A stretch of DNA of 64,000 bases from Paenarthrobacter sp. JL.01a. Lineage in GTDB: Bacteria > Actinomycetota > Actinomycetes > Actinomycetales > Micrococcaceae. Each line of letters starts with the position of its first letter. Within the stretch, counting starts at the first letter, position 1. A model generated the notes under the pieces. The model saw only the letters and a program-made list of their open reading frames with translations, had not been told where the DNA came from and did not search any database. The DNA is taken from assembly GCF_025452095.1 (NCBI RefSeq), contig NZ_CP104877.1, positions 1,302,001-1,366,000 of the forward strand, read 5' to 3'. The translations under genes and the position numbers were made by a program. Below, one piece after another: positions 9,811 through 17,242 of this stretch.

Positions 9811-11198
9811 CGGTGCCACAACGGCGCACCATCTCCGCGTTGCTTGCCGCCGTGATGGCTGGCGGCGCGCTGCTTGGCGCCCTTGTGACGGCGCCAGCCG
9901 CTGCTGCGGATGCCTGGCGGGACAAAGAGTTCTGGATCAAAGATTCCGGTGTCGCCAACGCCTGGCAGGTCTCAAAGGGCGCAGGGGTCAAGGTGGCGGT
10001 CATCGACAGTGGCGTCGATGGAAACCACCCCGACCTCAAAGGCGCCGTAGTTGGCGGGACTGATGTCTCCGGAGCCGGGGCGCCCAACGGGCAGAAGAGC
10101 ATTGGAGCCAAGACCGAGCACGGAACACTGGTGGCCACCATGTTGGCCGGCCGCGGCCACACGACCCCGACGCCGCCGCCGTCGGCTTCTGCCTCGGCCA
10201 CTCCGGCCCCTGTGCCCACCACGCCTCCGGCAGGAGGACCGGACGGAATCGTTGGCGTGGCGCCGGAGGCGGAGATCCTCTCGGTCTCCACCTGGCTTGG
10301 CTCGCCCAACCCTGGCGGCAAGACCGACCAGGAACAGATTCCCGATGCCGTTCGCTGGGCCGTTGACAACGGCGCGAAGGTCATCAACATTTCCCTCGGC
10401 AGTACTTCGCCGGACTGGCCGCAGAGCTGGGATGCAGCTTTCCTCTATGCAGAGCAGAAGGACGTGGTGATTGTTGCCGCTGCCGGGAACAGGGTAGGTG
10501 GCAATATCCAGGTTGGCGCCCCGGCAACCATCCCCGGCGTCCTCACCGTGGCCGGCCTGGACGGCGAAGGCCGTGCAAGCATCGATTCATCGTCCCAGGG
10601 CATCAGCATCGGGGTTGCAGCTCCGGCCGAGAACCTCGTTGGAGGTATCCCGGGAGGCGGCTACGCCGAGTGGGCAGGAACGTCCGGGGCCGCGCCGATA
10701 GTGTCCGGCGTGGCGGCCCTCATCCGGTCCAAGTGGCCGGAGATGAGTGCCAGCCAGGTCATCAACAGGATTGTCAGTACAGCCAAGGACGCGGGAGCTC
10801 CTGGTAAGGACCCGATTTACGGCTACGGGATCCTCGACGCCGAGGCCGCCCTCAAAGGCGATGTCCCCGCCACCAGCAGCAACCCCTTGGGCTCCATCGC
10901 AGACTGGATCCGTGTTCACCGCCGCGGGGTCCTCAGTGAACCCTCGCGGGCTCCGGTGGCCAGTCCGACCAGCGCCCCGCCAACGTTGGCCGATCCCACA
11001 GTCCCGGCAGCGAAGACGCCGGCGACAGTCGACGAGGCCTTGCCGGCCGCCGTCGTGCTTGGATTCGGTGCCCTTTTCATCGCCTTGGTGACCGGGGCCG
11101 CCATCCAGCTGCGGCGGGTTTCGAGGAATCCTCCCGCCGTCCCCGAAGAGGCAGAGACGGGAACGCTGGAAGTTGTGGATCCGCCCTCCAAAACGTAG
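9807..11198 (+). CDS. Membrane-anchored subtilisin-like (mycosin-type, S8) protease
   Basis: Exported serine protease. A signal sequence (residues ~10-34, ending APAAAADA) precedes the subtilisin domain with catalytic D67 (VIDSGVDG), H105 (EHGTLVA) and S293 (GTSGAAP). A Pro/Thr/Ser-rich insert sits at ~117-143 and a C-terminal membrane span at ~413-436 is followed by a basic tail, the layout of type VII secretion mycosins (MycP). No ESX/type VII genes are nearby, so it may process other envelope proteins. Its ATG overlaps the ppx stop by 4 bp. Catalytic function is well supported; the substrate is unknown. Confidence 0.88.
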   Translation: MTVPQRRTISALLAAVMAGGALLGALVTAPAAAADAWRDKEFWIKDSGVANAWQVSKGAGVKVAVIDSGVDGNHPDLKGAVVGGTDVSGAGAPNGQKSIGAKTEHGTLVATMLAGRGHTTPTPPPSASASATPAPVPTTPPAGGPDGIVGVAPEAEILSVSTWLGSPNPGGKTDQEQIPDAVRWAVDNGAKVINISLGSTSPDWPQSWDAAFLYAEQKDVVIVAAAGNRVGGNIQVGAPATIPGVLTVAGLDGEGRASIDSSSQGISIGVAAPAENLVGGIPGGGYAEWAGTSGAAPIVSGVAALIRSKWPEMSASQVINRIVSTAKDAGAPGKDPIYGYGILDAEAALKGDVPATSSNPLGSIADWIRVHRRGVLSEPSRAPVASPTSAPPTLADPTVPAAKTPATVDEALPAAVVLGFGALFIALVTGAAIQLRRVSRNPPAVPEEAETGTLEVVDPPSKT

Positions 11199-11199
11199 T

Positions 11200-11217
11200 T
11201 AGTGAAGATTTTCACAA
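11200..11217. promoter_or_regulatory. Rex-like operator upstream of ndh
   Basis: Inverted repeat GTGAA-GATT-TTCAC (11202-11215) with AA flanking on the right, matching 17 of 18 positions outside the variable centre pattern TTGTGAA-N4-TTCACAA known for the NADH/NAD sensor Rex in Streptomyces. It overlaps the expected -35 region of the ndh promoter, so repression when NADH is low is the expected effect. Rex itself is not encoded here. Confidence 0.65.
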
Positions 11218-11224
11218 AGTGTTG

Positions 11225-11236
11225 TACTCTGGACTC
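11225..11236 (+). promoter_or_regulatory. Leaderless promoter of ndh
   Basis: -10 box TACTCT (11225-11230) followed by 6 nt and ATG 11237; a 17-bp spacer places the -35 element at 11202-11207, inside the Rex-like palindrome. Confidence 0.6.
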
Positions 11237-12685
11237 ATGGCAACCACCCCAGAGCTCATCGACCGTCCCCGGGTTCTCGTCGTCGGCGGCGGCTACGTCG
11301 GCCTGTACGTAGCACTCAAACTGCAGAAGAAGATCGCGAATGCAGGTGGCATCGTCACCGTCGTCGATCCGCTGCCCTACATGACTTACCAGCCGTTCCT
11401 CCCTGAGGTGGCCGGTGGCAACATCGAGGCACGCCACGCCGTCGTCTCCCACCGCCAGCACCTGAAGCAGACTGAGCTCATCCAGGGCCGCGTCACTGGC
11501 ATCGACCACGCCAACCGCACTGCAGTGGTGGCTCCCTCCGATGGTGGCGAGCCGTTCGAGATTCCGTACTTCGACGTCGTCATCGCAGCTGGTGCCATCA
11601 CCCGTACCTTCCCCATCAAGGGCCTCGCGGACAAGGGCATCGGCCTGAAGACCATCGAGGAAGCCGTTGCACTGCGCAACAAGGTCCTGGAGCGCATCGA
11701 AGCCGCTTCCACCATGACCGACCCCGCAGAGCGCGCCAAGGCACTGACCTTCGTGGTGGTTGGTGGCGGCTTTGCCGGCATCGAGTGCCTCACCGAAATG
11801 GAAGACCTCGCCCGCGCTGCGGTCCGTAACAACCCGCGCATCCGCCAGGAGGAAGTCCGCTTCATCCTGGTCGAAGCCATGGGCCGCATCATGCCCGAGG
11901 TCACTGCTTCGCAGGCCGAGTGGGTTGTGGAGCACCTCCGCAGCCGCGGTATCGAAGTCCTCCTCAACACCTCCCTGGACAGTGCCGAGGACAACCTCAA
12001 GCTGATCAACCTGCCGGACAAGACCTCCGCCGGTGAAGTTGAAGCCGACACCCTCGTTTGGGCTGCCGGTGTGCAGGCCAACCCGATGATCCGCTCCACC
12101 GACTTCCCGCTGGAGCCGCGCGGCCGTGTCCGCGTCCTCCCGGACCTGCGCATCGCAGGCGACGAGGGCATCATCGAGAACGCCTGGGCCGCCGGCGACA
12201 TCGCCGCTGTTCCGGACCTCACGGGCAAGGGCCTGCCGGATGGCACCTGCGTCCCGAACGCCCAGCACGCACTTCGCCAGGCCAAGAAGCTCGCCAAGAA
12301 CCTCTGGGCTTCCCGCTGGGACAAGCCGCTGCACGACTACAAGCACAAGAACCTCGGTGCTGTTGCCGGCTTCGGCGAATGGAAGGGCGTTGCCAACATC
12401 AACCTGCTGGGCCGTATCGGCCTCAAGGGCGGCCTCGCCTGGCTCGCACACCGTGGTTACCACGGCATGGCGATGCCCACGGTTGAGCGCAAGTTCCGCG
12501 TAGTGTTCGGATGGATCCTGTCCTTCTTCGCCGGCCGCGACACCACGCAGCTGATCGACCTCGATAACCCGCGCGGTGCTTTCGTTGCCGCAGCAACCCC
12601 GGCTCCCAAGCCGGCCGCTGCACCGGCACCGGCCGCCGAGAAGCCCGCCGAGGCCAAGACTCCGGTCACCGCTGACGCCAAGTAG
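11237..12685 (+). CDS. ndh: Type II NADH:quinone oxidoreductase
   Basis: Non-proton-pumping NADH dehydrogenase that feeds menaquinone in the respiratory chain. Two dinucleotide-binding motifs are visible: VLVVGGGYVGLY near residue 20 for FAD and VVVGGGFAGIE near residue 178 for NADH; the LVWAAGVQANP segment is also typical. The C-terminal part has the amphipathic region used for membrane association, then a ~40-residue Ala/Pro/Lys tail that is probably disordered. ATG 11237 is used because it fits the leaderless promoter; no ribosome site precedes it. A hairpin terminator follows. Confidence 0.95.
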   Translation: MATTPELIDRPRVLVVGGGYVGLYVALKLQKKIANAGGIVTVVDPLPYMTYQPFLPEVAGGNIEARHAVVSHRQHLKQTELIQGRVTGIDHANRTAVVAPSDGGEPFEIPYFDVVIAAGAITRTFPIKGLADKGIGLKTIEEAVALRNKVLERIEAASTMTDPAERAKALTFVVVGGGFAGIECLTEMEDLARAAVRNNPRIRQEEVRFILVEAMGRIMPEVTASQAEWVVEHLRSRGIEVLLNTSLDSAEDNLKLINLPDKTSAGEVEADTLVWAAGVQANPMIRSTDFPLEPRGRVRVLPDLRIAGDEGIIENAWAAGDIAAVPDLTGKGLPDGTCVPNAQHALRQAKKLAKNLWASRWDKPLHDYKHKNLGAVAGFGEWKGVANINLLGRIGLKGGLAWLAHRGYHGMAMPTVERKFRVVFGWILSFFAGRDTTQLIDLDNPRGAFVAAATPAPKPAAAPAPAAEKPAEAKTPVTADAK

Positions 12686-12691
12686 TTCACG

Positions 12692-12739
12692 CCCGACGGC
12701 GGCTGCTCCCATAAGGGGAGTGGCCGCCGTCGGCGTTTA
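12692..12739 (+). terminator. Terminator after ndh
   Basis: Interrupted hairpin: CGACGGCGGC (12694-12703) pairs with 12723-12732 and CTCCC with GGGAG, loop ATAAG, followed by GCGTTTAA. Confidence 0.6.
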
Positions 12740-12781
12740 ACCGCGAATGACGACGACGCCGCAGCGGGTTCCGACGGCCCC

Positions 12782-12793
12782 TAGACTGTAGCC
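12782..12793 (+). promoter_or_regulatory. Leaderless promoter of acetyltransferase gene
   Basis: -10 TAGACT (12782-12787), 6 nt, ATG 12794. No ribosome site is present. Confidence 0.55.
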
Positions 12794-13372
12794 ATGGCTG
12801 GCGAAACCGACATTGACGCCCTGCTGCAGCCGGGCAGGGGAATCGTGCTCCGGAGCGAGCAACACCAGGACCGGGCGGAAATCCTTGAGCTGACAGCACA
12901 GGCCTTCTCCATCTCGCCGGTCACCGGCCAAGCGGTGGAAGGCACCCCGGTTGAGGTTGGCTTGCTGCGGGAGCTGTTCGAGTGCGGGGAATACATCCCC
13001 GAGCTCAGCATTGTGGCGGAGATCGACGGGGGCATCGTGGGCCACGTCATCAGTACCCGCGGCTGGGTGGGGGATGAGCCCTTCCTTGGGCTCGGTCCGA
13101 TCGGTGTGGCTCCCGCAGTGCAGCGGCGGGGGATCGGGTCGGCGCTCTTGCAGGAAACCGCTGAGCGCGCCGCGGCCGCCGGCGAGCCGGGCATCGCCTT
13201 GCTGGGCAGCCCTGGCTATTACCCGCGCTTTGGGTACGTTCCGGCCGTCTCCTTGGGCGTTCGGCCGCCGGAAGCCGGCTGGGGTGACCACTTCCAGGTA
13301 CTGGCACTTCCAGGCTGGCACGACGGCGTCCGCGGCACCTTCCGCTTCGCGGCGCCCTTCGGAAGGCTGTAG
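12794..13372 (+). CDS. GNAT-family N-acetyltransferase (YhbS-like)
   Basis: Probable acetyl-CoA-dependent N-acetyltransferase, 192 residues. The acetyl-CoA site shows as LGPIGVAPAVQRRGIGSALLQ (motif A, Q-x-x-G-x-G), followed by the LLGSPGYYPRFGY segment typical of the YhbS subgroup of predicted acetyltransferases. The substrate cannot be inferred. It stands alone between ndh and the tRNA gene with its own apparent leaderless promoter. Confidence 0.85.
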   Translation: MAGETDIDALLQPGRGIVLRSEQHQDRAEILELTAQAFSISPVTGQAVEGTPVEVGLLRELFECGEYIPELSIVAEIDGGIVGHVISTRGWVGDEPFLGLGPIGVAPAVQRRGIGSALLQETAERAAAAGEPGIALLGSPGYYPRFGYVPAVSLGVRPPEAGWGDHFQVLALPGWHDGVRGTFRFAAPFGRL

Positions 13373-13393
13373 CTGGGATACCATGGTCCGGGC

Positions 13394-13467
13394 GCCCCAG
13401 TAGCCCAATTGGCAGAGGCATCAGACTTAAAATCTGCGTGTTGTGGGTTCGAGTCCCACCTGGGGCA
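13394..13467 (+). tRNA. tRNA with anticodon UAA (Leu by codon), short variable loop
   Basis: A 74-nt cloverleaf: acceptor GCCCCAG (13394-13400) with CTGGGGC (13460-13466), discriminator A13467, D arm GCCC...AGGC, anticodon stem C28-A31 with T39-G42 and loop CTTAAAA giving anticodon TAA, T arm GTGGG TTCGAGT CCCAC. No CCA is encoded. The anticodon reads UUA (Leu), and the D loop (AATTGGCAG with a C13-A22 mismatch) looks like that of tRNALeu, but the variable region is only 5 nt (GTGTT) instead of the long class II arm expected for bacterial tRNALeu. The outer anticodon-stem pair T27-C43 is mismatched. Confidence 0.85.
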
Positions 13468-13472
13468 CTGCG

Positions 13473-13504
13473 GGAAGGGGAGCGTCTGCTCCCCTTCCTT
13501 TTTT
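13473..13504 (+). terminator. Strong intrinsic terminator after tRNA
   Basis: Perfect 11-bp GC-rich stem (13473-13483 with 13488-13498), tetraloop GTCT, then six T (13499-13504). Confidence 0.9.
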
Positions 13505-13572
13505 CGTTTTCTTCTCGGAGAATCTTCCCAGCAGGCTCGTAGATTCCCCACAGGCAACGAGTGTTATAGGGA

Positions 13573-13616
13573 TGTGACCTGAATCACTTATGTTCCCGGA
13601 TCAATTGCACTAGTTT
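13573..13616 (+). promoter_or_regulatory. CRP/GlxR-like operator and -10 box of livK
   Basis: TGTGA-CCTGAA-TCACT at 13573-13588 matches TGTGA-N6-TCACA in 9 of 10 fixed positions. TAGTTT at 13611-13616 would be the -10 box, which puts the operator centre near -41 to -43, the geometry of class II CRP activation. The rest of 13505-13687 shows nothing else I can name. Confidence 0.5.
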
Positions 13617-13687
13617 GAGTCCTAATCAGGAACACCTGAGTAATCGCATCAAAGGCAGTTCGCACCTTTCGATCGAGGAGACAACGA

Positions 13688-15055
13688 ATGTTTGATCTTT
13701 CCCAAGCGGCGCCCCGGGCCGCCAAGCTAACAGCGCTTGGCATTGGGGTGGCTCTTCTCGCCACAGCTTGTGGTGGGTCCTCTACGCCGAGCCAGACCGG
13801 CTCAGGCTCCGGCTCCAGTTCCGCAGCCGCGGCGGGGATTTCCTGCCCGGCTCCCAGCGCGGGGGCGGGTGCCGGCAACAGCCAGGCCGCCACCAACTCT
13901 GGACCTGTACCTCCTTCGACCACCACGACGTCCACGCCGCTGAAGATTGGATCGCTCCTGCCGACAACGGGGTCGCTGGCGTTCCTTGGCCCACCGGAAA
14001 TTGCCGGCGTGAACCTCGGCATCAAGGAAGTCAACGACGCCGGCGGTGTCCTGGGCGCTCCTGTGTCCGTGGTCCACCGCGACTCCGGTGACACCAAGAC
14101 CGACATCGCCACGCAGTCCACCACGGCACTGCTCGGACAGGGCGTCAGCGCCATCATCGGTGCAGCGTCCTCGGGTGTTTCCAAGACGGTCATCAACCAG
14201 ATCACCGGTGCCGGCGTCATCCAGTTCTCGCCCGCGAACACGTCGCCTGACTTCACCACCTGGGACGACAAGGGACTGTACTGGCGTACTGCACCGTCCG
14301 ATGTCCTGCAGGGCAAGGTGCTCGGCAACTACATGGCTACCTGTGGCGCCCAGACCGTTGGCATGATCGTATTGAACGACGCTTACGGAACCGGCCTCCA
14401 GAAGAACGTGAAGGAAGCCTTCGAAGCAGCCGGTGGCAAGGTCGTAGCCGAGGAACTGTTCAACGAGGGTGACTCCCAGTTCAGCAGCCAGGTGGACAAG
14501 GTCCTGGCCGCCAAGCCGGACGCCATCGCACTGATCACCTTTGACCAGGCCAAGAGCATCGTCCCGCTGATCACCGGCAAGGGCATCAAGCCCACGCAGC
14601 TGTTCATGGTGGACGGCAACACCTCCGACTACAGCAAGGACTTCCAGAAGGGCACGCTGAAGGGGGCCCAGGGAACCATCCCGGGTACCTTCGCCAAGGA
14701 CGACTTCAAGAAGAAGCTCCTGGCCATCGACCCGGCCCTGAAGGACTACAGCTACGCGGGTGAGTCCTACGACGCCGTGAACCTGATTGCGCTGGCAGCC
14801 GAGGCCGCCAAGAGCACCAAGGGCACGGACATCGCAGCCAAGCTGAAGGAAGTCTCTGAAGGTGGCGAGAAGTGCAACAGCTACGCCGCTTGCGTGACGC
14901 TCCTCCGCCAGGGCAAGGACATCGACTACGACGGCCAGTCCGGTCCTGTCACGTTCTCCGACGCCGGTGACCCCACCGAGGCCTACATCGGTATCTACGA
15001 ATACCAGGACGACAACACTTACAAGCCCGTCCGTGAAGAGTTCGGCAAGCTCTAA
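13688..15055 (+). CDS. Branched-chain-amino-acid-type ABC substrate-binding lipoprotein
   Basis: Periplasmic-binding-protein-like lipoprotein (Peripla_BP_6/LivK fold), 455 residues. The N-terminus has a signal sequence ending LLATACGG, with the Cys at ~27 as likely lipidation site, then a Ser/Gly/Pro-rich linker to ~75 and the mature domain beginning LKIGSLLPTTGSLAFLGPPE. Ligand is uncertain: this fold also binds urea, amides or aromatic acids. ATG 13688 has GAGGAG upstream. It faces the livHMGF operon, which is convergent with it, and both are preceded by CRP-like sites, so it very likely serves that transporter. Confidence 0.9.
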   Translation: MFDLSQAAPRAAKLTALGIGVALLATACGGSSTPSQTGSGSGSSSAAAAGISCPAPSAGAGAGNSQAATNSGPVPPSTTTTSTPLKIGSLLPTTGSLAFLGPPEIAGVNLGIKEVNDAGGVLGAPVSVVHRDSGDTKTDIATQSTTALLGQGVSAIIGAASSGVSKTVINQITGAGVIQFSPANTSPDFTTWDDKGLYWRTAPSDVLQGKVLGNYMATCGAQTVGMIVLNDAYGTGLQKNVKEAFEAAGGKVVAEELFNEGDSQFSSQVDKVLAAKPDAIALITFDQAKSIVPLITGKGIKPTQLFMVDGNTSDYSKDFQKGTLKGAQGTIPGTFAKDDFKKKLLAIDPALKDYSYAGESYDAVNLIALAAEAAKSTKGTDIAAKLKEVSEGGEKCNSYAACVTLLRQGKDIDYDGQSGPVTFSDAGDPTEAYIGIYEYQDDNTYKPVREEFGKL

Positions 15056-15077
15056 GCCGCCCGCTCTCCACTAGGCC

Positions 15078-15118
15078 GAACAGGTCCCCTTCCACCGGAA
15101 GGGGACCTGTTCCGTTTA
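15078..15118 (+). terminator. Terminator after livK-like gene
   Basis: Perfect 16-bp stem (15078-15093 with 15097-15112), loop ACC, followed by CGTTTAA. Confidence 0.8.
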
Positions 15119-15120
15119 AG

Positions 15121-15185
15121 GCAACGCGGGGTCACTTATGGCCCCTTCGAAGGCTAAACATGGGCCATAAGTGACCCCGCGTTGC
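15121..15185. repeat. Perfect 24-bp inverted repeat in convergent intergenic region
   Basis: 15121-15144 is the exact reverse complement of 15162-15185, separated by 17 nt containing TTCGAA. It lies between the ends of livK and livF with no coding frame. It could form a 24-bp hairpin or a cruciform; it has no T tract, and a separate terminator sits beside it. Confidence 0.8.
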
Positions 15186-15382
15186 TTGTGGAGTGGGCGG
15201 GAGGTTCGACGGCGGTGCTTGGGGGAGTGCCGCCGTCGTCGGTTTTGTTGGTGGTGCGGGAGGTGCGGCTGCGACCCACTTTGGGCCCACCACATTGCCC
15301 GGCGCGCGGGGTTTCGCGGCGTGTCAGTGGGTGGGTGCGCTCAAAGTGGGTCGTGGCGGCCCGGGGGAGCCCTGACATGCAA
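15186..15382. other. Non-coding convergent intergenic region with inverted repeat cores
   Basis: No gene seen. Two copies of a 19-bp core close to CAAAGTGGGTCGYRG lie in opposite orientation, 15265-15283 (minus) and 15342-15360 (plus); related copies occur at 44066-44255. The stretch is G-rich on the plus strand. Confidence 0.55.
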
Positions 15383-15425
15383 AAGGGCGGGCCCGGGATC
15401 AGGAACCTGACCCGGACCCGCCCTT
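15383..15425 (-). terminator. Terminator of the liv operon
   Basis: 15-bp stem (15383-15397 with 15411-15425, one mismatch-like pair) with an inner TCAGG/CCTGA stem; on the minus strand it ends in CCCTTTTGC, downstream of livF. Confidence 0.75.
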
Positions 15426-15440
15426 CGGCTGGTGCGGTTG

Positions 15441-16211
15441 CTAGACCTCGTCGGCCAATGTGCCGAGGTAGAGCTGGATGACCTTGGGGTCCTTCATCAG
15501 TTCGCGGCCAGTGCCCGTGTACGCGTCCTTGCCCTGGTCAAGGACATAGCCGCGGTCGCAGATCTGGAGGCAACGGCGTGCGTTTTGTTCCACCATGATC
15601 ACCGAAACACCGGCGCGGTTGATTTCGTGGACCCGGAGGAACGTCTCGTCCTGCTTGACGGGGGAGAGGCCGGCGGAGGGCTCGTCCAGGAGCAGCACCG
15701 CTGGATCCATCATGAGTGCCCTGCCCATGGCCACCATCTGGCGTTCGCCACCGGAGAGGGAACCTGCCCGTTGCGCACGCCGCTTGGCCAGTTCCGGGAA
15801 CAGGCTGGCAACGAAATCAAAGCGTTCGGCGAACACCTTGGGCCGCTGGAACATCCCCATTTGAAGGTTCTCTTCGATGGTCAACGTGGCGAACACGTTG
15901 TTGGTTTGCGGCACGAAGCCCACACCCTGGGTGACCAGCTTGTTCGCCTTCAGCCCTGTGAGGTCCTGTCCGCGCACCACAACGGTGCCCGAGTGGACCT
16001 TGACCAGGCCGAACATGGCTTTGAGCAGTGTCGACTTGCCGGCGCCGTTGGGCCCAATGATGCCGATGAGCTCGCCCTTGCGGGCTTCGATGCTGCAGCC
16101 GTTCAGGATGTTGACGCCAGGGATGTACCCTGCGACGAGGTTGGTGACTTTGACCACGGCCTCGTCTGTGGGGGCGGAGGCCGGAACCGGCATTGCACTG
16201 GTGCTGCTCAT
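15441..16211 (-). CDS. livF: Branched-chain-amino-acid-type ABC ATPase (LivF)
   Basis: Cytoplasmic ATPase of the HAAT importer family, 256 residues. Walker A GPNGAGKST, Q-loop region GFVPQTNNVF, signature LSGGERQM and Walker B AVLLLDEPSAGL are all intact. A ~20-residue Ala/Pro/Ser-rich N-terminal extension precedes the usual LivF start. Its ATG overlaps the livG stop by 4 bp. It is the last gene of the livHMGF operon and is followed by a hairpin terminator. Confidence 0.93.
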   Translation of the reverse strand: MSSTSAMPVPASAPTDEAVVKVTNLVAGYIPGVNILNGCSIEARKGELIGIIGPNGAGKSTLLKAMFGLVKVHSGTVVVRGQDLTGLKANKLVTQGVGFVPQTNNVFATLTIEENLQMGMFQRPKVFAERFDFVASLFPELAKRRAQRAGSLSGGERQMVAMGRALMMDPAVLLLDEPSAGLSPVKQDETFLRVHEINRAGVSVIMVEQNARRCLQICDRGYVLDQGKDAYTGTGRELMKDPKVIQLYLGTLADEV

Positions 16212-17242
16212 TTGCCCTCCTCTTTCCTGTGGTCGGCGGTAGTGGGTTCGGTGGTGGGAGCGATCGTCGTGGATTCGGGGATGTCCGACAGGATGCCGGC
16301 ATCCTCGGTTCCGACGACCGACTCGTCGTCCGCCTCAAGTTCTGCCTCGAGTTCCTTGATGCCTTCGGCATCGCCGAGGTCGACATCGTGGTGGGCGCCA
16401 AGGTAGGCGTCGATGACGGCAGGGTTCTTCATGACTTCGCCGGGAGGTCCTTCGGCGACAACCTTGCCTTCGGCCATGACCACCACCCAGTCAGCGATGT
16501 GGCGGACCATGTTCATGTCGTGCTCAACGAACAGCACGGTCATGCCTTCGGCCTTGAGGTTCTTGATGTGGTCCAGCAGCGACTGCGTCAGGGCAGGGTT
16601 GACGCCTGCCATCGGCTCATCGAGCATGACGAGCTTGGGTTTGACCATCAAGGACCGTGCCATCTCCAGGAGCTTCCGCTGGCCACCCGAGAGAGACGCT
16701 GCGTAGTCGTCCTTCTTGGCGTCGAGCTTGAATTTCTCCAGCAGGATGTTTGCTTGGTCGGTGATCTCTTTTTCGCGGCCGCCCCAGATGCCTTTGAACA
16801 GGGCCTTGGAGAGCCGTTCGCCAGGCTGGTTGGCAGCGCCGAGCCGCATGTTTTCCATGACCGTCAGCTTGCCCATCACCTTGGTCAGCTGGAAAGTCCG
16901 GACCATGCCCATGCGTGCCACTTTGTAGGAGGACACGCCAGCCAGGCTGTTCCCTTCGAACTGCCACTTTCCGGTGTTGGGGGTATCGAATCCCGTCAGC
17001 AGGTTGAACAGAGTGGTCTTGCCTGCACCGTTGGGCCCGATCAGCGCAGTGATCTTATGGCGGGGGATTTCAAGATATTCGACGTCGACGGCGTTGATGC
17101 CGCCAAAGGAACGCGTCACATCTTCTGCCACCACGATCGGATCGCGCTTCTTGCAGCCAGGGGTGTTTTCCCCGACGGCGATGGGGCGCATATCAGTCAT
17201 GTAGTCGATATTTTCGGTATTACGTTCGTTGGTCTCACTCAT
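16208..17242 (-). CDS. livG: Branched-chain-amino-acid-type ABC ATPase (LivG)
   Basis: Second ATPase of the importer, 344 residues against ~255 for typical LivG. Walker A GPNGAGKTT, signature LSGGQRKLLEMARSL and Walker B KLVMLDEPMAGVNP are present. The extra length lies in a ~35-residue N-terminus and a ~75-residue acidic C-terminal tail (rich in Asp, Glu, Thr) after the AYLGAHH end of the family domain; this tail is probably disordered. It overlaps livF and livM by 4 bp each, so the operon is translationally coupled. Confidence 0.92.
   Translation of the reverse strand: MSETNERNTENIDYMTDMRPIAVGENTPGCKKRDPIVVAEDVTRSFGGINAVDVEYLEIPRHKITALIGPNGAGKTTLFNLLTGFDTPNTGKWQFEGNSLAGVSSYKVARMGMVRTFQLTKVMGKLTVMENMRLGAANQPGERLSKALFKGIWGGREKEITDQANILLEKFKLDAKKDDYAASLSGGQRKLLEMARSLMVKPKLVMLDEPMAGVNPALTQSLLDHIKNLKAEGMTVLFVEHDMNMVRHIADWVVVMAEGKVVAEGPPGEVMKNPAVIDAYLGAHHDVDLGDAEGIKELEAELEADDESVVGTEDAGILSDIPESTTIAPTTEPTTADHRKEEGK

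Noticed and set aside
10916..12712. 598-codon open frame on the minus strand opposite ndh
   Set aside because: It mirrors the codon structure of ndh, has no ribosome site and resembles no family; a typical shadow frame in high-GC DNA.
15121..15185. CRISPR repeat
   Set aside because: A single inverted pair without regularly spaced direct repeats or cas genes.
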